A stretch of 64,000 nucleotides of DNA from Actinorugispora endophytica (GTDB taxonomy: Bacteria > Actinomycetota > Actinomycetes > Streptosporangiales > Streptosporangiaceae), in contig NZ_SNYN01000010.1 in assembly GCF_004363075.1 (NCBI RefSeq), positions 85,422-149,421 on the forward strand. Reading direction: 5' to 3'. The position numbers and the translations under genes are program-made. Under the pieces are notes generated by a model, which did not search any database, was not told where the DNA came from, and saw only the letters and a program-made list of their open reading frames with translations. How positions within the stretch are numbered: the first letter of the stretch is position 1; each line of letters opens with the position of its first letter. Of the stretch, positions 49,696-59,000 are shown one piece after another.

Positions 49696-49707
49696 GATTG
49701 ACACTGT

Positions 49708-49740
49708 ACCGTCCGGACTGTACTGTACCGTCCGGACGGT
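49708..49740. promoter_or_regulatory. Tandem TetR operators upstream of the MFS gene
   Basis: ACCGTCCGGACGGT (49727-49740) is a perfect 14-bp palindrome and ACCGTCCGGACTGT (49708-49721) is a near-copy 19 bp away. They begin 13 bp before the regulator's own start, so autorepression is expected. Confidence 0.8.
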
Positions 49741-49827
49741 TAAGAAAATGGCCACCTGACGGCCAGAATCATCCGGTGACCGGATCCGTTCCCTCCACAC
49801 GTCCTGATCGAGAAGGCCAGGGAAACC

Positions 49828-51393
49828 ATGAGCTCCACCGTCGCCCGCCCGACCCCGCACGGCGGCCACGCCAAGGCCGGGCCGCGCGCCTGGGCGGCAC
49901 TGGCGGTACTGACGCTGCCCGTACTGCTGATCTCCGTCGACATGACCGTCCTCGGCTTCGCGGTGCCCTTCCTGAGCGAGGAGCTGAGGCCCTCCAGCTC
50001 CCAGCTGCTGTGGATCATCGACATCTACTCGTTCGTGCTGGCCGGGCTGCTCGTCACGATGGGCACGCTCGGCGACCGCGTCGGACGGCGCAGGCTGCTC
50101 ATGGTCGGCTCGGCCGGTTTCGGCGTCGCCTCGCTGGTCGCGGCCTACGCGTCCAGCGCCGAGGTCCTGATCGCCGCGCGCGCCCTGCTCGGCCTGGCCG
50201 GGGCGACCCTGATGCCGTCCACGCTGTCGCTGATCCGCAACATCTTTCTCGACCCGCGCCAGCGGCTGATCGCGATCGCCGCGTGGGGCACGATGTTCTC
50301 CGGCGGCGCCGCGCTCGGTCCGATCCTGGGCGGCTGGCTGCTGGAGCACTTCCACTGGGGCTCGGTCTTCCTGATCAACCTGCCGGTCATGGCGCTGATC
50401 CTGGTGCTGACCCCGTTCCTGGTCCCCGAGTCCCGCGACCCCGCGCCCGGCCGCTACGACCTTCCCAGCGCCGCGCTGTCGCTGGTGGCCGTCCTGCCGG
50501 TCGTCTACGGGGTGAAGCAGCTCGCCTCCGGCGAGGGGACCGCGGCGACCGCCGTGTGGATCGCGGCCGGCCTGCTCCTGGGCTGGGCGTTCGTGCGACG
50601 CCAACTGCGCCTGGACTCCCCCATGCTCGACATGCGGCTGTTCACGATCCGCACCTTCAGCGTCGGCGTGGCCACCAACCTCATGGTGGTGTTCGCGATG
50701 GTGTCCTCGCTGTTCTTCCTCACCCAGTACGTGCAGCTGGTCCTGGGGATCGGCCCGCTCCGGGCCGGCCTCCTCCTACTGCCGGGACTCGGCCTCACCA
50801 TGGCCGGGCACTTCGTGGCGGTCTCCCTGGCCCGCCGCCTCTCCCTGGGCACCATGATCGCGCTGGGGCTCTCCCTGACCGCGCTCGGCTTCCTGGTCCT
50901 GACCAGGCTGCCTCTGGAGGACGGCGCGGTCTGGGTCGCGGCCGGCTTCGCCCTCATCGGCACGGGGGTGGGCGTCGCGGAGACCCTGACCAACGACGCG
51001 ATCATGACCGCGGCTCCCCCCGAACGGGCGGGCTCCGCCTCGGCGGTGTCGGAGACCGCCTACGAGCTGGGCGGCGCACTGGGGATCGCCGTACTCGGCA
51101 GTGTGCTGACCGCCGTGTACCGGCTGGAGCTGGCCGTCGTCCCGGACGTCGACCCGGCCGCCGCGGCCGCCGCCCGCGAGACCCTCGGCGGCGCGGCCAC
51201 GGTCTCCCGGGAACTGGGCGGGACCGCCGGGGAGGCCCTCATGGCGGCGGCCCGCACGGCCTTCACCGACGGCGTCCACGTCACCAGCCTGCTCGGCGCG
51301 GCGATCGTGGTCTACGCCGCGGTCCAGGCGGGCGTCCTGCTGCGCGGCAGCGGGCCGCACGTCGCGGAGGAGGACGCCCCCAAGGCGCCCTGA
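49828..51393 (+). CDS. MFS multidrug exporter, DHA2 (14-span) family
   Basis: A 521-residue proton-driven exporter. It has the DHA2 signs: DMTVLGFAVPFLSEEL in span 1, GTLGDRVGRRRLLM in loop 2-3, GAALGPILGGWLLEHFHWGSVFLINLP (motif C) in span 5, and about 14 spans. Drug class cannot be told. It sits beside its TetR regulator. The polyketide cluster begins 4 kb away, but the tRNA cluster and a moeA gene lie between, so a link to that product is doubtful. Confidence 0.93.
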   Translation: MSSTVARPTPHGGHAKAGPRAWAALAVLTLPVLLISVDMTVLGFAVPFLSEELRPSSSQLLWIIDIYSFVLAGLLVTMGTLGDRVGRRRLLMVGSAGFGVASLVAAYASSAEVLIAARALLGLAGATLMPSTLSLIRNIFLDPRQRLIAIAAWGTMFSGGAALGPILGGWLLEHFHWGSVFLINLPVMALILVLTPFLVPESRDPAPGRYDLPSAALSLVAVLPVVYGVKQLASGEGTAATAVWIAAGLLLGWAFVRRQLRLDSPMLDMRLFTIRTFSVGVATNLMVVFAMVSSLFFLTQYVQLVLGIGPLRAGLLLLPGLGLTMAGHFVAVSLARRLSLGTMIALGLSLTALGFLVLTRLPLEDGAVWVAAGFALIGTGVGVAETLTNDAIMTAAPPERAGSASAVSETAYELGGALGIAVLGSVLTAVYRLELAVVPDVDPAAAAAARETLGGAATVSRELGGTAGEALMAAARTAFTDGVHVTSLLGAAIVVYAAVQAGVLLRGSGPHVAEEDAPKAP

Positions 51394-51418
51394 CCCCGCT
51401 CCCCCGGCGGCCGCCGGC

Positions 51419-52645
51419 TCAACCCGGCAGCCAGAGCAGCTCCGCCTCGGGCCCCCGCCACCCCGGCGGCAGCACCGCCAGGGCGTCGGCCAGGGCCGCT
51501 CCGCGCAGCGCGGCGGGGCGGTCGTGGCCCACGGGGACCACCCGGTCCCCCTCCACCCGCACCGCGACCAGCCGGGTGTCCCGCTCGTGCGCGCTGACGT
51601 GGCCGGTGAGCAGGCCCTCCACCAGACGGCCCGGGTCGCGGTCCGGGCGGCCGGTCATCCCGCGCAGAAGCGGCAGCAGCAGGGTGAGGACCGCCACCAG
51701 CGCGGCGTTGGGATTCCCGGGCAGCCCCACGACCACCGGTCCCGGCTCCTGCTCCGTACCCAGGAACGCGAGCAGCTGCGGATGCCCCGGACGACAGCGA
51801 ACCCCGTCCACCAGGACCGAGGCCCCCAGCTCTGCCAGGGCCCCGCGCAGGTGGTCCGCGGGGCCCGCCGAGGACGCCCCGCACACCACCACGACCGAGG
51901 CGTCCGCGGCGTCGGCCAGCGCCGAGACCATCGTTTCGAAGCCGTCGCGCACGTTCCGAGCCCCGGCGAGCACCCCGCCGCCCGAGGCGACCAGGCCCGC
52001 CAGCATGGGACCGATGGCGTCGCGCACCGCGCCGGGCGCGGGCACGCCCGCGCTGATCAGCTCGTCGCCGCTGACGACGGCACGCACCCGCGGGCGGTGC
52101 ACCGGCAGGTCGTCGTGGGCCAGGCTCGCGGCCAGGCCGAGCACGGCGGGGGTGACGACGGTACCCGCGGGCAGCACCCTCGACCCCGCAGCGGTCTCCT
52201 CCCCCTTGCGCCGAACGTGGCGGCCGGGCTCCACCGCCCCGCGCAGCACGTCCCCGTCCCGCTCGGCCCACTCGTACGGCAGCACCGAACCGGCGCCCTC
52301 CGGCACGCGCGCGCCGGTGGCGATCTCCACGGCCTGGCCCGGCGCCAGTTCGATCTCGTGCGGGCGCCCGGCGAGGACGCGTCCGCGAACGGTCCACGGC
52401 CCCCGGCCCGCGACCGCGTAGCCGTCCATGGCCGCGGCGTCGTAGGAGGGCGCGGCGACCCGGGCCCGCAGGTCCTCGGCGAGCACCCCGCCCGCGGCCG
52501 CGGCCAGCGGCTCCCGCAGCCGCGCCCCCGGGCCGCACCTCCGCCCGATGTCGCGGGCCGCGGCCCGGGCCTCCGCCCAGGACAGGGGCGGACGCCCGTC
52601 CTGGGTCGTCCCGCCCGATCTGTCGATGTCCCCGTGTACTCGCAC
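51419..52645 (-). CDS. Divergent MoeA-like molybdopterin molybdenumtransferase
   Basis: A 408-residue MoeA-family protein. Clear family marks are MDGYAV, ATGARVPEGAGSVLPYEWAE, VSGDELISAG and GLPGNPNAALVAVL. Several normally strict motifs are altered: RDSN reads RDAI, SGGVSVG reads CGASSAG, and MKPGKP reads CRPGHP. It may therefore be a paralogue with reduced or changed activity. GTG start with GGGAG close upstream. No other molybdenum-cofactor gene is nearby. Confidence 0.85.
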   Translation of the reverse strand: MRVHGDIDRSGGTTQDGRPPLSWAEARAAARDIGRRCGPGARLREPLAAAAGGVLAEDLRARVAAPSYDAAAMDGYAVAGRGPWTVRGRVLAGRPHEIELAPGQAVEIATGARVPEGAGSVLPYEWAERDGDVLRGAVEPGRHVRRKGEETAAGSRVLPAGTVVTPAVLGLAASLAHDDLPVHRPRVRAVVSGDELISAGVPAPGAVRDAIGPMLAGLVASGGGVLAGARNVRDGFETMVSALADAADASVVVVCGASSAGPADHLRGALAELGASVLVDGVRCRPGHPQLLAFLGTEQEPGPVVVGLPGNPNAALVAVLTLLLPLLRGMTGRPDRDPGRLVEGLLTGHVSAHERDTRLVAVRVEGDRVVPVGHDRPAALRGAALADALAVLPPGWRGPEAELLWLPG

Positions 52646-52741
52646 GTCTCCCTTATATCCCCTTCCCTGCCGACGGCCCCCTCCCCGTCCGGATTCCGGG
52701 CGCGCCCGGCCGCCACGCGCGCCCGTGGTGTCGCATTCGAT

Positions 52742-52769
52742 TTGCCGTCTCGGCAGATTCCGCTACAGT
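52742..52769 (+). promoter_or_regulatory. Promoter of the Gly-Cys-Val tRNA cluster
   Basis: TTGCCG (52742-52747), 16 bp, TACAGT (52764-52769). The sequence ATTCCGCTACAGTTCTTAATGCAG is nearly identical to that before the first cluster. Confidence 0.75.
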
Positions 52770-52825
52770 TCTTAATGCAGGACGGCACGGACCCCGGTGA
52801 CAACCGGATCGGCGCCGGACCGCAC

Positions 52826-52898
52826 GCGGACGTGGCTCAGCTGGTAGAGCATCACCTTGCCAAGGTGAGGGTCGCGGGTTCGAATCCCGTCGTCCGCT
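52826..52898 (+). tRNA. tRNA-Gly (GCC), copy 3
   Basis: Identical to the two copies at 39606 and 39716; anticodon loop TTGCCAA. Confidence 0.97.
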
Positions 52899-52944
52899 CG
52901 GAGATAAACGATGCGGGGTGACACCCACATCGTTTGCCTTATCC

Positions 52945-53015
52945 GGTGGAGTGGCCGAGAGGCGAGGCAGCGGCCTGCAAAGCCGTCCACACGGGTTCAA
53001 ATCCCGTCTCCACCT
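52945..53015 (+). tRNA. tRNA-Cys (GCA)
   Basis: Acceptor GGTGGAG/CTCCACC, anticodon loop CTGCAAA (anticodon GCA), T-arm ACGGG TTCAAAT CCCGT, discriminator T. Only Cys tRNA in the window. Confidence 0.96.
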
Positions 53016-53032
53016 CCGAGTCCCCTGTACTC

Positions 53033-53104
53033 GGGCGATTAGCTCAGTGGGAGAGCGCTACCTTGACACGGTAGAGGTCACTGGTTCAATCCCAGTATCG
53101 CCCA
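53033..53104 (+). tRNA. tRNA-Val (GAC), copy 2
   Basis: Identical to the copy at 39818; anticodon loop TTGACAC. Confidence 0.97.
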
Positions 53105-53118
53105 CCGGTAACACCTTC

Positions 53119-53146
53119 GAAGCGGGTTCCTCCGGGAGCCCGCTTT
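53119..53146 (+). terminator. Terminator of the Gly-Cys-Val tRNA cluster
   Basis: GAAGCGGGTTCC pairs with GGAGCCCGCTTTC over 11-12 bp with one wobble, 15 bp after tRNA-Val; the same stem follows the first cluster. Confidence 0.8.
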
Positions 53147-53633
53147 CGCTTTCCCTGTGACGCTTCTCTCCGGGCCGCGACTCCGCGGCGATGGGCCCTC
53201 CCGATCCTGAACCGCAGGGGGCCTCGACACCTCCCCGCTGCCTCCTTTCGGACGTGCCGGGCACACGGCACCCCGGAAGCACTGTTTCCTGGCGCCGAGA
53301 ACCCGGGTGGACGTCGACCCGGCCTCGGTCCGGGAGCACGGCGAAGCCGGTCCCCGGCAGCCGACCCGCGCCGGGGAACACCGCCGACGGGCCGCCACGG
53401 CGAGACCCGGGGCGGTCGGCCGCGCGCCTGCCGGGCCGGTAGCGGATCGATGGCGACCGCATCGACTCCCCGGGCGGTCCCGGCTCCCGGGCCTTCGGGG
53501 AGTTCCACGGCGACGAGCGCCACCACGTCGGCCACGTCATGAAGCCCGGCGGAAAACCGTCTTCCCGACCGCCGCCCCCGGCGGGAAGGACGGGGCTCCG
53601 CCGGGGGCGGGGCCCCGCCGCCGGCCTCGCGAC

Positions 53634-53670
53634 CGCCCCTGGCCGGTTCCCGCCGGAACCGGCCGGGGCG
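53634..53670. repeat. Strong bulged palindrome
   Basis: GGCCGGTTCC (53641-53650) pairs perfectly with 53655-53664 around CGCC; beyond a single-base bulge the flanks CGCCCC and GGGGCG also pair, giving 16 pairs. Confidence 0.65.
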
Positions 53671-54120
53671 CGGACCGTTCCTCTCGGACCCGGCGGTCCC
53701 GCCACCGCCCGGGAGACAGGCGGCCCTGCGTCCCGTCCGCTCCGACGGCGCGGGCGCCGGGGCCCACCGGTGGAGGCGGACAGCACGTGCCCGCGTGATG
53801 CGGCGACCTCGTCGCGCAGGGTCCCAGCGGCTCTCCGGTCCGGCCCCGGAAAGCGAGCACCGCGCCACGAACCCGCCGAAACCACGCCAACACCCGAACC
53901 GGCGCCTTTGCGGCACGAAGAAATCAATTCACCGGTCCGGGCGCTTTCAAAGGGTTGAGCGGACATTTTCGACATCCTTCCGAAGCGTCCACCCTCCGGA
54001 CCTCCTTTCGTTAGGATGGCCGTCGAAATCACTGGTTTTTGTCGTTTGTGTCGTCAGCTGGCTTTTCGGGCTGCAGGAACCTTTTCTTCCCTCTTCACCG
54101 CACCGGGAGATCCCACCAGG

Positions 54121-55365
54121 ATGCGCAAAATCCTTATCGTCGGGGCGGGCCAGTCCGGCCTGCACCTGGCCCACGGCCTGCTGACGAACGGCTACGACGT
54201 CACGCTGGTCACCAGCCAGACCTCGATCGAGATCCGCACGGGACGGCCCTCGATCTCCCAGCTGACGATGCCGACCGTGCTGGAGTACGAGCGCGAGCTC
54301 CACCTCGACTTCTGGAGCGCGATCGCCCCCCACATGGACAGGTTCAAGGTCCACCTCTACCCCCCGCAGGCGCCGGCCATGTCCCTCCAGGGCGAGGTCG
54401 ACGGGTACATGCTGTCGGTCGACCGCAGGGTCAAGATGGCCGACTGGCTCGAGTACTTCGAGGACCGCGGCGGCAAGGTCATCATCCACGGCGTCACGCT
54501 CACGGACCTCGACTACTTCTCCCGGATGTTCGACCTGATCGTCGTCGCGGTGGGCGGCGGGGAGCTGGGGGCGCTGTTCGACCAGGACCGCTCCCGCCCC
54601 CACGGCGCCCGCCGGCGCATGGTCGCGCAGTCCCACGTCTTCGACGTCGCGCCCGACCCCGACGCCGGAGACCAGGTCGGCTGGGTGGCCTCCACCGCCG
54701 AAGCGGGCAACATCCTCCTGCTCCCGGTCCTCACCGCCGACGGGCCGTGCCACTCCCTGATGATCCTCGACGACGTCGGCGGCCCGATGGACAGCTGGCA
54801 GGACAAGCCCACCCCGGAGGAGCAGCTGCGCCGGATGAAGGAGCTGCTGCGCAAGCACACCCCCGAGTACTACGAGCGGTGCGCGAACGCGGAACTGGCC
54901 GACGAGCACCGGCTGATCGAGGAGATCCGGCTGCAGGTGCGCAACCCGGTGGGGGTCCTCCCCTCGGGCGGCCTGGTGCTGGGGATCGCCGACGTCGTGG
55001 TCACGTCGGACCCCTTCTCCGGGCAGAGCTGGAACAACTCCACCCGGTGCGCCAAGAGCTACCTGGAGAGCATCACCGCGCACGGGGACCGCCCCTTCGA
55101 CCGCGCCTTCCTGACCGCCACGTTCGAGAGGTTCTGGGAGTACGGCCGGATCGCCGAGCAGTGGTCCCACACGATCTCCACCATGTGGGACCAGGCGCTG
55201 CCCCCGCACCTGGAGGCGGTCATCGGGGCCGCGATGAAGTACCCGGAGGTCGCCGACCGCTGGGTACAGGGCTGGGACTACCCGCCGGACTACCAGAAGT
55301 GGCTTCTCGACCCGGAGCTGGCGCACGAGTACCTGGCCGAAATCGCGGCGACGCGGAACCAGTGA
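54121..55365 (+). CDS. Styrene/indole monooxygenase-like flavoprotein (group E)
   Basis: A 414-residue flavin monooxygenase resembling StyA oxygenase components, which epoxidise styrene or hydroxylate indole using FADH2 from a separate reductase. N-terminal ILIVGAGQSGLHLAHGLL binds the flavin; IRTGRPSISQLTMP and DDVGGPMDSWQDKP are StyA-like stretches. No StyB-type reductase gene lies in the window. ATG 54121 is chosen because the protein then begins with the Rossmann strand; an upstream extension is not conserved-looking. It ends with a strong terminator and precedes the PKS, so it may tailor the polyketide (epoxidation) or may be unrelated. Confidence 0.85.
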   Translation: MRKILIVGAGQSGLHLAHGLLTNGYDVTLVTSQTSIEIRTGRPSISQLTMPTVLEYERELHLDFWSAIAPHMDRFKVHLYPPQAPAMSLQGEVDGYMLSVDRRVKMADWLEYFEDRGGKVIIHGVTLTDLDYFSRMFDLIVVAVGGGELGALFDQDRSRPHGARRRMVAQSHVFDVAPDPDAGDQVGWVASTAEAGNILLLPVLTADGPCHSLMILDDVGGPMDSWQDKPTPEEQLRRMKELLRKHTPEYYERCANAELADEHRLIEEIRLQVRNPVGVLPSGGLVLGIADVVVTSDPFSGQSWNNSTRCAKSYLESITAHGDRPFDRAFLTATFERFWEYGRIAEQWSHTISTMWDQALPPHLEAVIGAAMKYPEVADRWVQGWDYPPDYQKWLLDPELAHEYLAEIAATRNQ

Positions 55366-56051
55366 CCGCCGGTCCCGAGGGCCGACTCCCCAGCCCATGG
55401 CCCGGCCGCTCCCCACAGAGCGGCCGGGCCATACGCGTGTGACGCGTGGGCCCGGTCCGTGACCGCCGGACCGAAAGGGGGGAAGTCGTGTCCGAAAAAG
55501 AAGCGGTCATTGCGACGTACGGGGGCCGGAGTTACGCTTAACCAAACTTTCGCCTCAATAAGCGACAACTGCCGTCAAAAATGATGCGCGCCATTTCCCC
55601 GAACCCACGCTCCATAACTCGAATCCCCCGTACGCGACAAACAAGGCCACACTTCTGAATCCCCACCAGATGTGCCACGCAGCAGAAGCAGCCCACCGCC
55701 CGGGTCCTTCGACGCATCCGACCGGACCGCGAATGTCGGACGCCCCCGCCTCCGTTCCGCACCGGAGGGGAAGGCCGGCCCGGCCCGCCGCGCGCACGCG
55801 GCGGGAAACGGGCCCCTCGTCCGCGTGAGCATCGGCACGGTCCACCCCACCGGCGGACTCGCATCGCACGCTCCCACCGCCCGGCCCCCGCTCCGCCCCC
55901 GCGAGAGGGCCGCTCCCCTCTCCCTCGAGGAGCGGTCCCGCCCCTCCCCCGGGGGCACCCGCGCCGGAGTCCGCACGCCACGGTCCCGGCGTCCCGCCCC
56001 AGCAGGTCCGCGGCTCCCCACGGCAGTGACAACGAAAGACGTGAGAACGCT
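55366..56051. promoter_or_regulatory. Intergenic region upstream of the PKS operon
   Basis: 686 bp with no supported gene. It holds the monooxygenase terminator, then an AT-rich block (55490-55680) suited to a promoter, then GC-rich leader up to the PKS start. No regulator gene or clear operator is visible. Confidence 0.5.
55397..55432 (+). terminator. Terminator after the monooxygenase gene
   Basis: ATGGCCCGGCCGCTC (55397-55411) pairs perfectly with 55418-55432 around a 6-nt loop. It suggests the monooxygenase is not cotranscribed with the PKS. Confidence 0.85.
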
Positions 56052-59000
56052 ATGTCCAGTGGCTCGTCCTCCGCGGCTCCCCCGACCGCCGACCAGGGCG
56101 CGGCGCCCGCCCCGGCCCCGGTGTGGCGCGGGTCCCGGGCGACCGCCGTGCCGCTCCCCCTGTCCGCGGGTGACCCCGGCGCGCTGCGCGAACGGGCCGG
56201 GCAACTGCGCGCCTTCTTCCTGGCACGGCCGGATGTCGACCCCTCGGACACGGGCGGCCCCCTCGCCTCAGCCGCGACCGCCGAGCACCGCGCGGTCGTG
56301 CTCGGCGCGGACCGGGACGAGGCCGTGCGGGGGCTCGCCGCCCTGGCCGAGGGGCGCGACGACCCCGCCCTGGTCCGGGGCCGGGCCGCCCCGGCCCGGG
56401 TCGTGTTCGTCTTCCCCGGTCAGGGGCCGCAGTGGGCGGGCATGGCGGTGGAGCTGCTGGACTCCTCTCCCCTGTTCGCCGCCCGCCTGCGCGAGTGCGG
56501 GCAGGCACTGGACCGCCACGTGGACTGGTCCCTTGACGAGGTGCTGCGGGGCGCTCCCGGCGCTCCCGCTCTGGAGCGCGCCGACGTCGTCCAGCCGGCG
56601 CTGTTCGCGGTGATGGTGGCGCTGGCGGAGCTGTGGCGGGCGCACGGGGTGGAGCCGGACGCGGTGCTCGGGCACAGTCTCGGCGAGATCGCCGCCGCGC
56701 ACGTGGCCGGCGCGCTGTCCCTGGACGACGCCGCCCGGGTGGTGTCGACGTGGAGCCGGGCGCAGGCGACCCTCGCCGGGCGCGGCGACATGGCGATGGT
56801 GCCGCTCTCCGTGGACGAGCTCCGGCCCCGTCTGGCCGGGTTCGGCGACCGTGTCGCGGTCGCGGGGGTGAACGGCCCCCGATCGACCGCGATCTCCGGC
56901 GACTCCGACGCGGTCGCCGAGGTGCTGGCCGGGCTGGCCGCCGACGGCGTGGCCGCGCGCCTGATCCCGGTCGGGCTCGCCGCGCACTCCCCGCACATCA
57001 CCGCCCTGCGCGGCCGCCTGATGGCGGGGCTCGCCCCGATCCGGCCGCGCACGCCGGTGACTCCCATGTACTCCAGCGTGACCGAGGGCTGGCTGGACGA
57101 CGCGCCGGACCCCGCGTACTGGTACCGCAACCTGCGCGGAACCGTCCGGTTCGAGTCGGCGACGCGCGGGCTGCTGGACTCGGGGCACCGGATCTTCGTC
57201 GAGGTCAGCCCGCATCCGGTGCTGGCCGTGGGCGTGCAGGGGACGATCGACGCCGCGCGGACCGGGCCGGACGGCGCCTGCGTCCTGGGCACGCTCCGCA
57301 GCGGAGCGGGCGGCATGCCGCAGTTCCTGGCCTCCCTCGCCGAGGCGCACGTGCGCGGGGTCGAGGCGGACTGGGGGGTGGTGTCCGCCGCGCGCGGCAC
57401 CCGCCCGGTGGTACCGCCGGCCTTCGCCCCGGCCCCCGTGGACCGGGCCGCCGCGCCCCGCGGACCGGCGCCGAGCCTGCGCGACCGGCTCGCCGGGGCG
57501 GACGACCGCGAGCGGGAACGGGAGCTGCTCGACCTGGTGCTCGCGCAGACGGGCCTGGTCCTGGGGTCGTCGGGCCACGGCGCGGTCGAGCCCGGCCTCG
57601 GCTTCCAGCAGGCGGGACTGGACTCGCTCGGCGCGGTGCGGCTGCGGAACCGGCTCGCCGAGGCCGCGGGCCTCGCGCTGCCCGCGACCCTCGTCTTCGA
57701 CCACCCCACCCCGGCGACGGTGGCCCGCCACCTCCGCGCCGAGCTCTTCGGACCGCGCTCCGGGACCGGCGAGGGGCCCTCCCCCGTGCCGACGGCGGCC
57801 GACGAGCCGATCGCGATCGTGGCCGCCGGGTGCCGCTTCCCCGGCGGCGTGCGCTCCCCCGAGGACCTGTGGGAACTCCTCACACAGGGGCGCGACGCGG
57901 TGTCCGGCTTCCCCACCGACCGCGGCTGGGACCTCGGGGAGCACCACGACCCCGACCGCGCGGGCGGCGTCGCCGTCCGGGAAGGCGGATTCCTGCACGA
58001 CGCGGCCGGGTTCGACGCGGCCTTCTTCGGGATCGGTCCGCGCGAGGCGCTCCTTATGGACCCGCAGCAGCGGCTGCTGCTGGAAACGTCCTGGGAGGCG
58101 TTCGAACGCGCCGGGATCGACCCCGGGTCGCTGCGCGGCAGCCCGACCGGCGTGTTCGTCGGCGCGATGACGCAGGACTACGGCCCCCGCATGCACGAGG
58201 CCGGCGAGGAGGCCGGGGGCTACGTCCTGACCGGGAACGCGGCCGGCGTCGCCTCCGGGCGGCTGGCGTACGCCTTCGGTCTGGAGGGGCCGACGGTCAC
58301 CGTGGACACCGCGTGCTCGTCGTCCCTGGTGGCGCTGCACCTGGCCGGGCAGGCGCTGCGCGCGGGCGAGTGCTCCCTGGCGCTGGCCGGGGGCGTGACG
58401 GTCATGGCCACGCCCGGAATGATCATGGAGTTCAGCCGTAAGCGCGCCCTGTCCCCCGACGGCCGGTGCCGGGCCTTCGCCGCCGGCTCCGAGGGCTTCG
58501 GCCTGGCCGAGGGCGCGGGAGTCCTGGTCCTGGAACGGCTCTCGGACGCGCGGCGCAACGGACACCCGGTGCTGGCGCTCATCCGCGGCAGCGCCGTCAA
58601 CCAGGACGGCGCCTCCAACGGGCTCACCGCCCCCAACGGCACCGCCCAGCAGCGCGTCATCCGCCGGGCGCTCGCGAACGCCGGCCTCGGCCCCGCCGAC
58701 GTGGACGCCGTCGAGGCGCACGGGACCGGAACACCCCTGGGCGACCCCGTCGAGGCCAACGCCCTCATCGCGGTGTACGGGGGGCGAGAACGCGCCCACC
58801 CCCTGCGGCTCGGATCGCTCAAGTCCAACATCGGACACACCCAGGCCGCCTCGGGCGTGGCCGGCGTCATCAAGACCGTCATGGCGCTGCGTCACGGCGT
58901 CCTGCCCGAGAGCCTGCACATCGGCGCGCCGAACCCGCGCGTGGACTGGGGCTCGGGGTCCGTCGAACTCCTCACCGAGGCGGCCCCCTGGCCCGACACC

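Larger units (their letters stand above)
53105..54120. other. One-kilobase gene-free region between tRNA cluster and PKS edge
   Basis: No frame shows a recognisable protein with a ribosome site. It begins with the tRNA terminator, then has several strong GC-rich stems (53573-53584 with 53598-53609; 53641-53650 with 53655-53664) and ends in a more AT-rich stretch (53910-54060) that probably holds the monooxygenase promoter. It may be a degraded gene. Confidence 0.55.

Noticed and set aside
53058..54032. Minus-strand frame covering the gene-free kilobase
   Set aside because: It ends inside tRNA-Val and its C-terminus is tRNA antisense (the familiar DTGIEPVTS translation), so it is a spurious call.
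55538..56251. Minus-strand frame between monooxygenase and PKS
   Set aside because: Arg/Gly/Ala low complexity, no recognisable domain, and it overlaps the PKS start.
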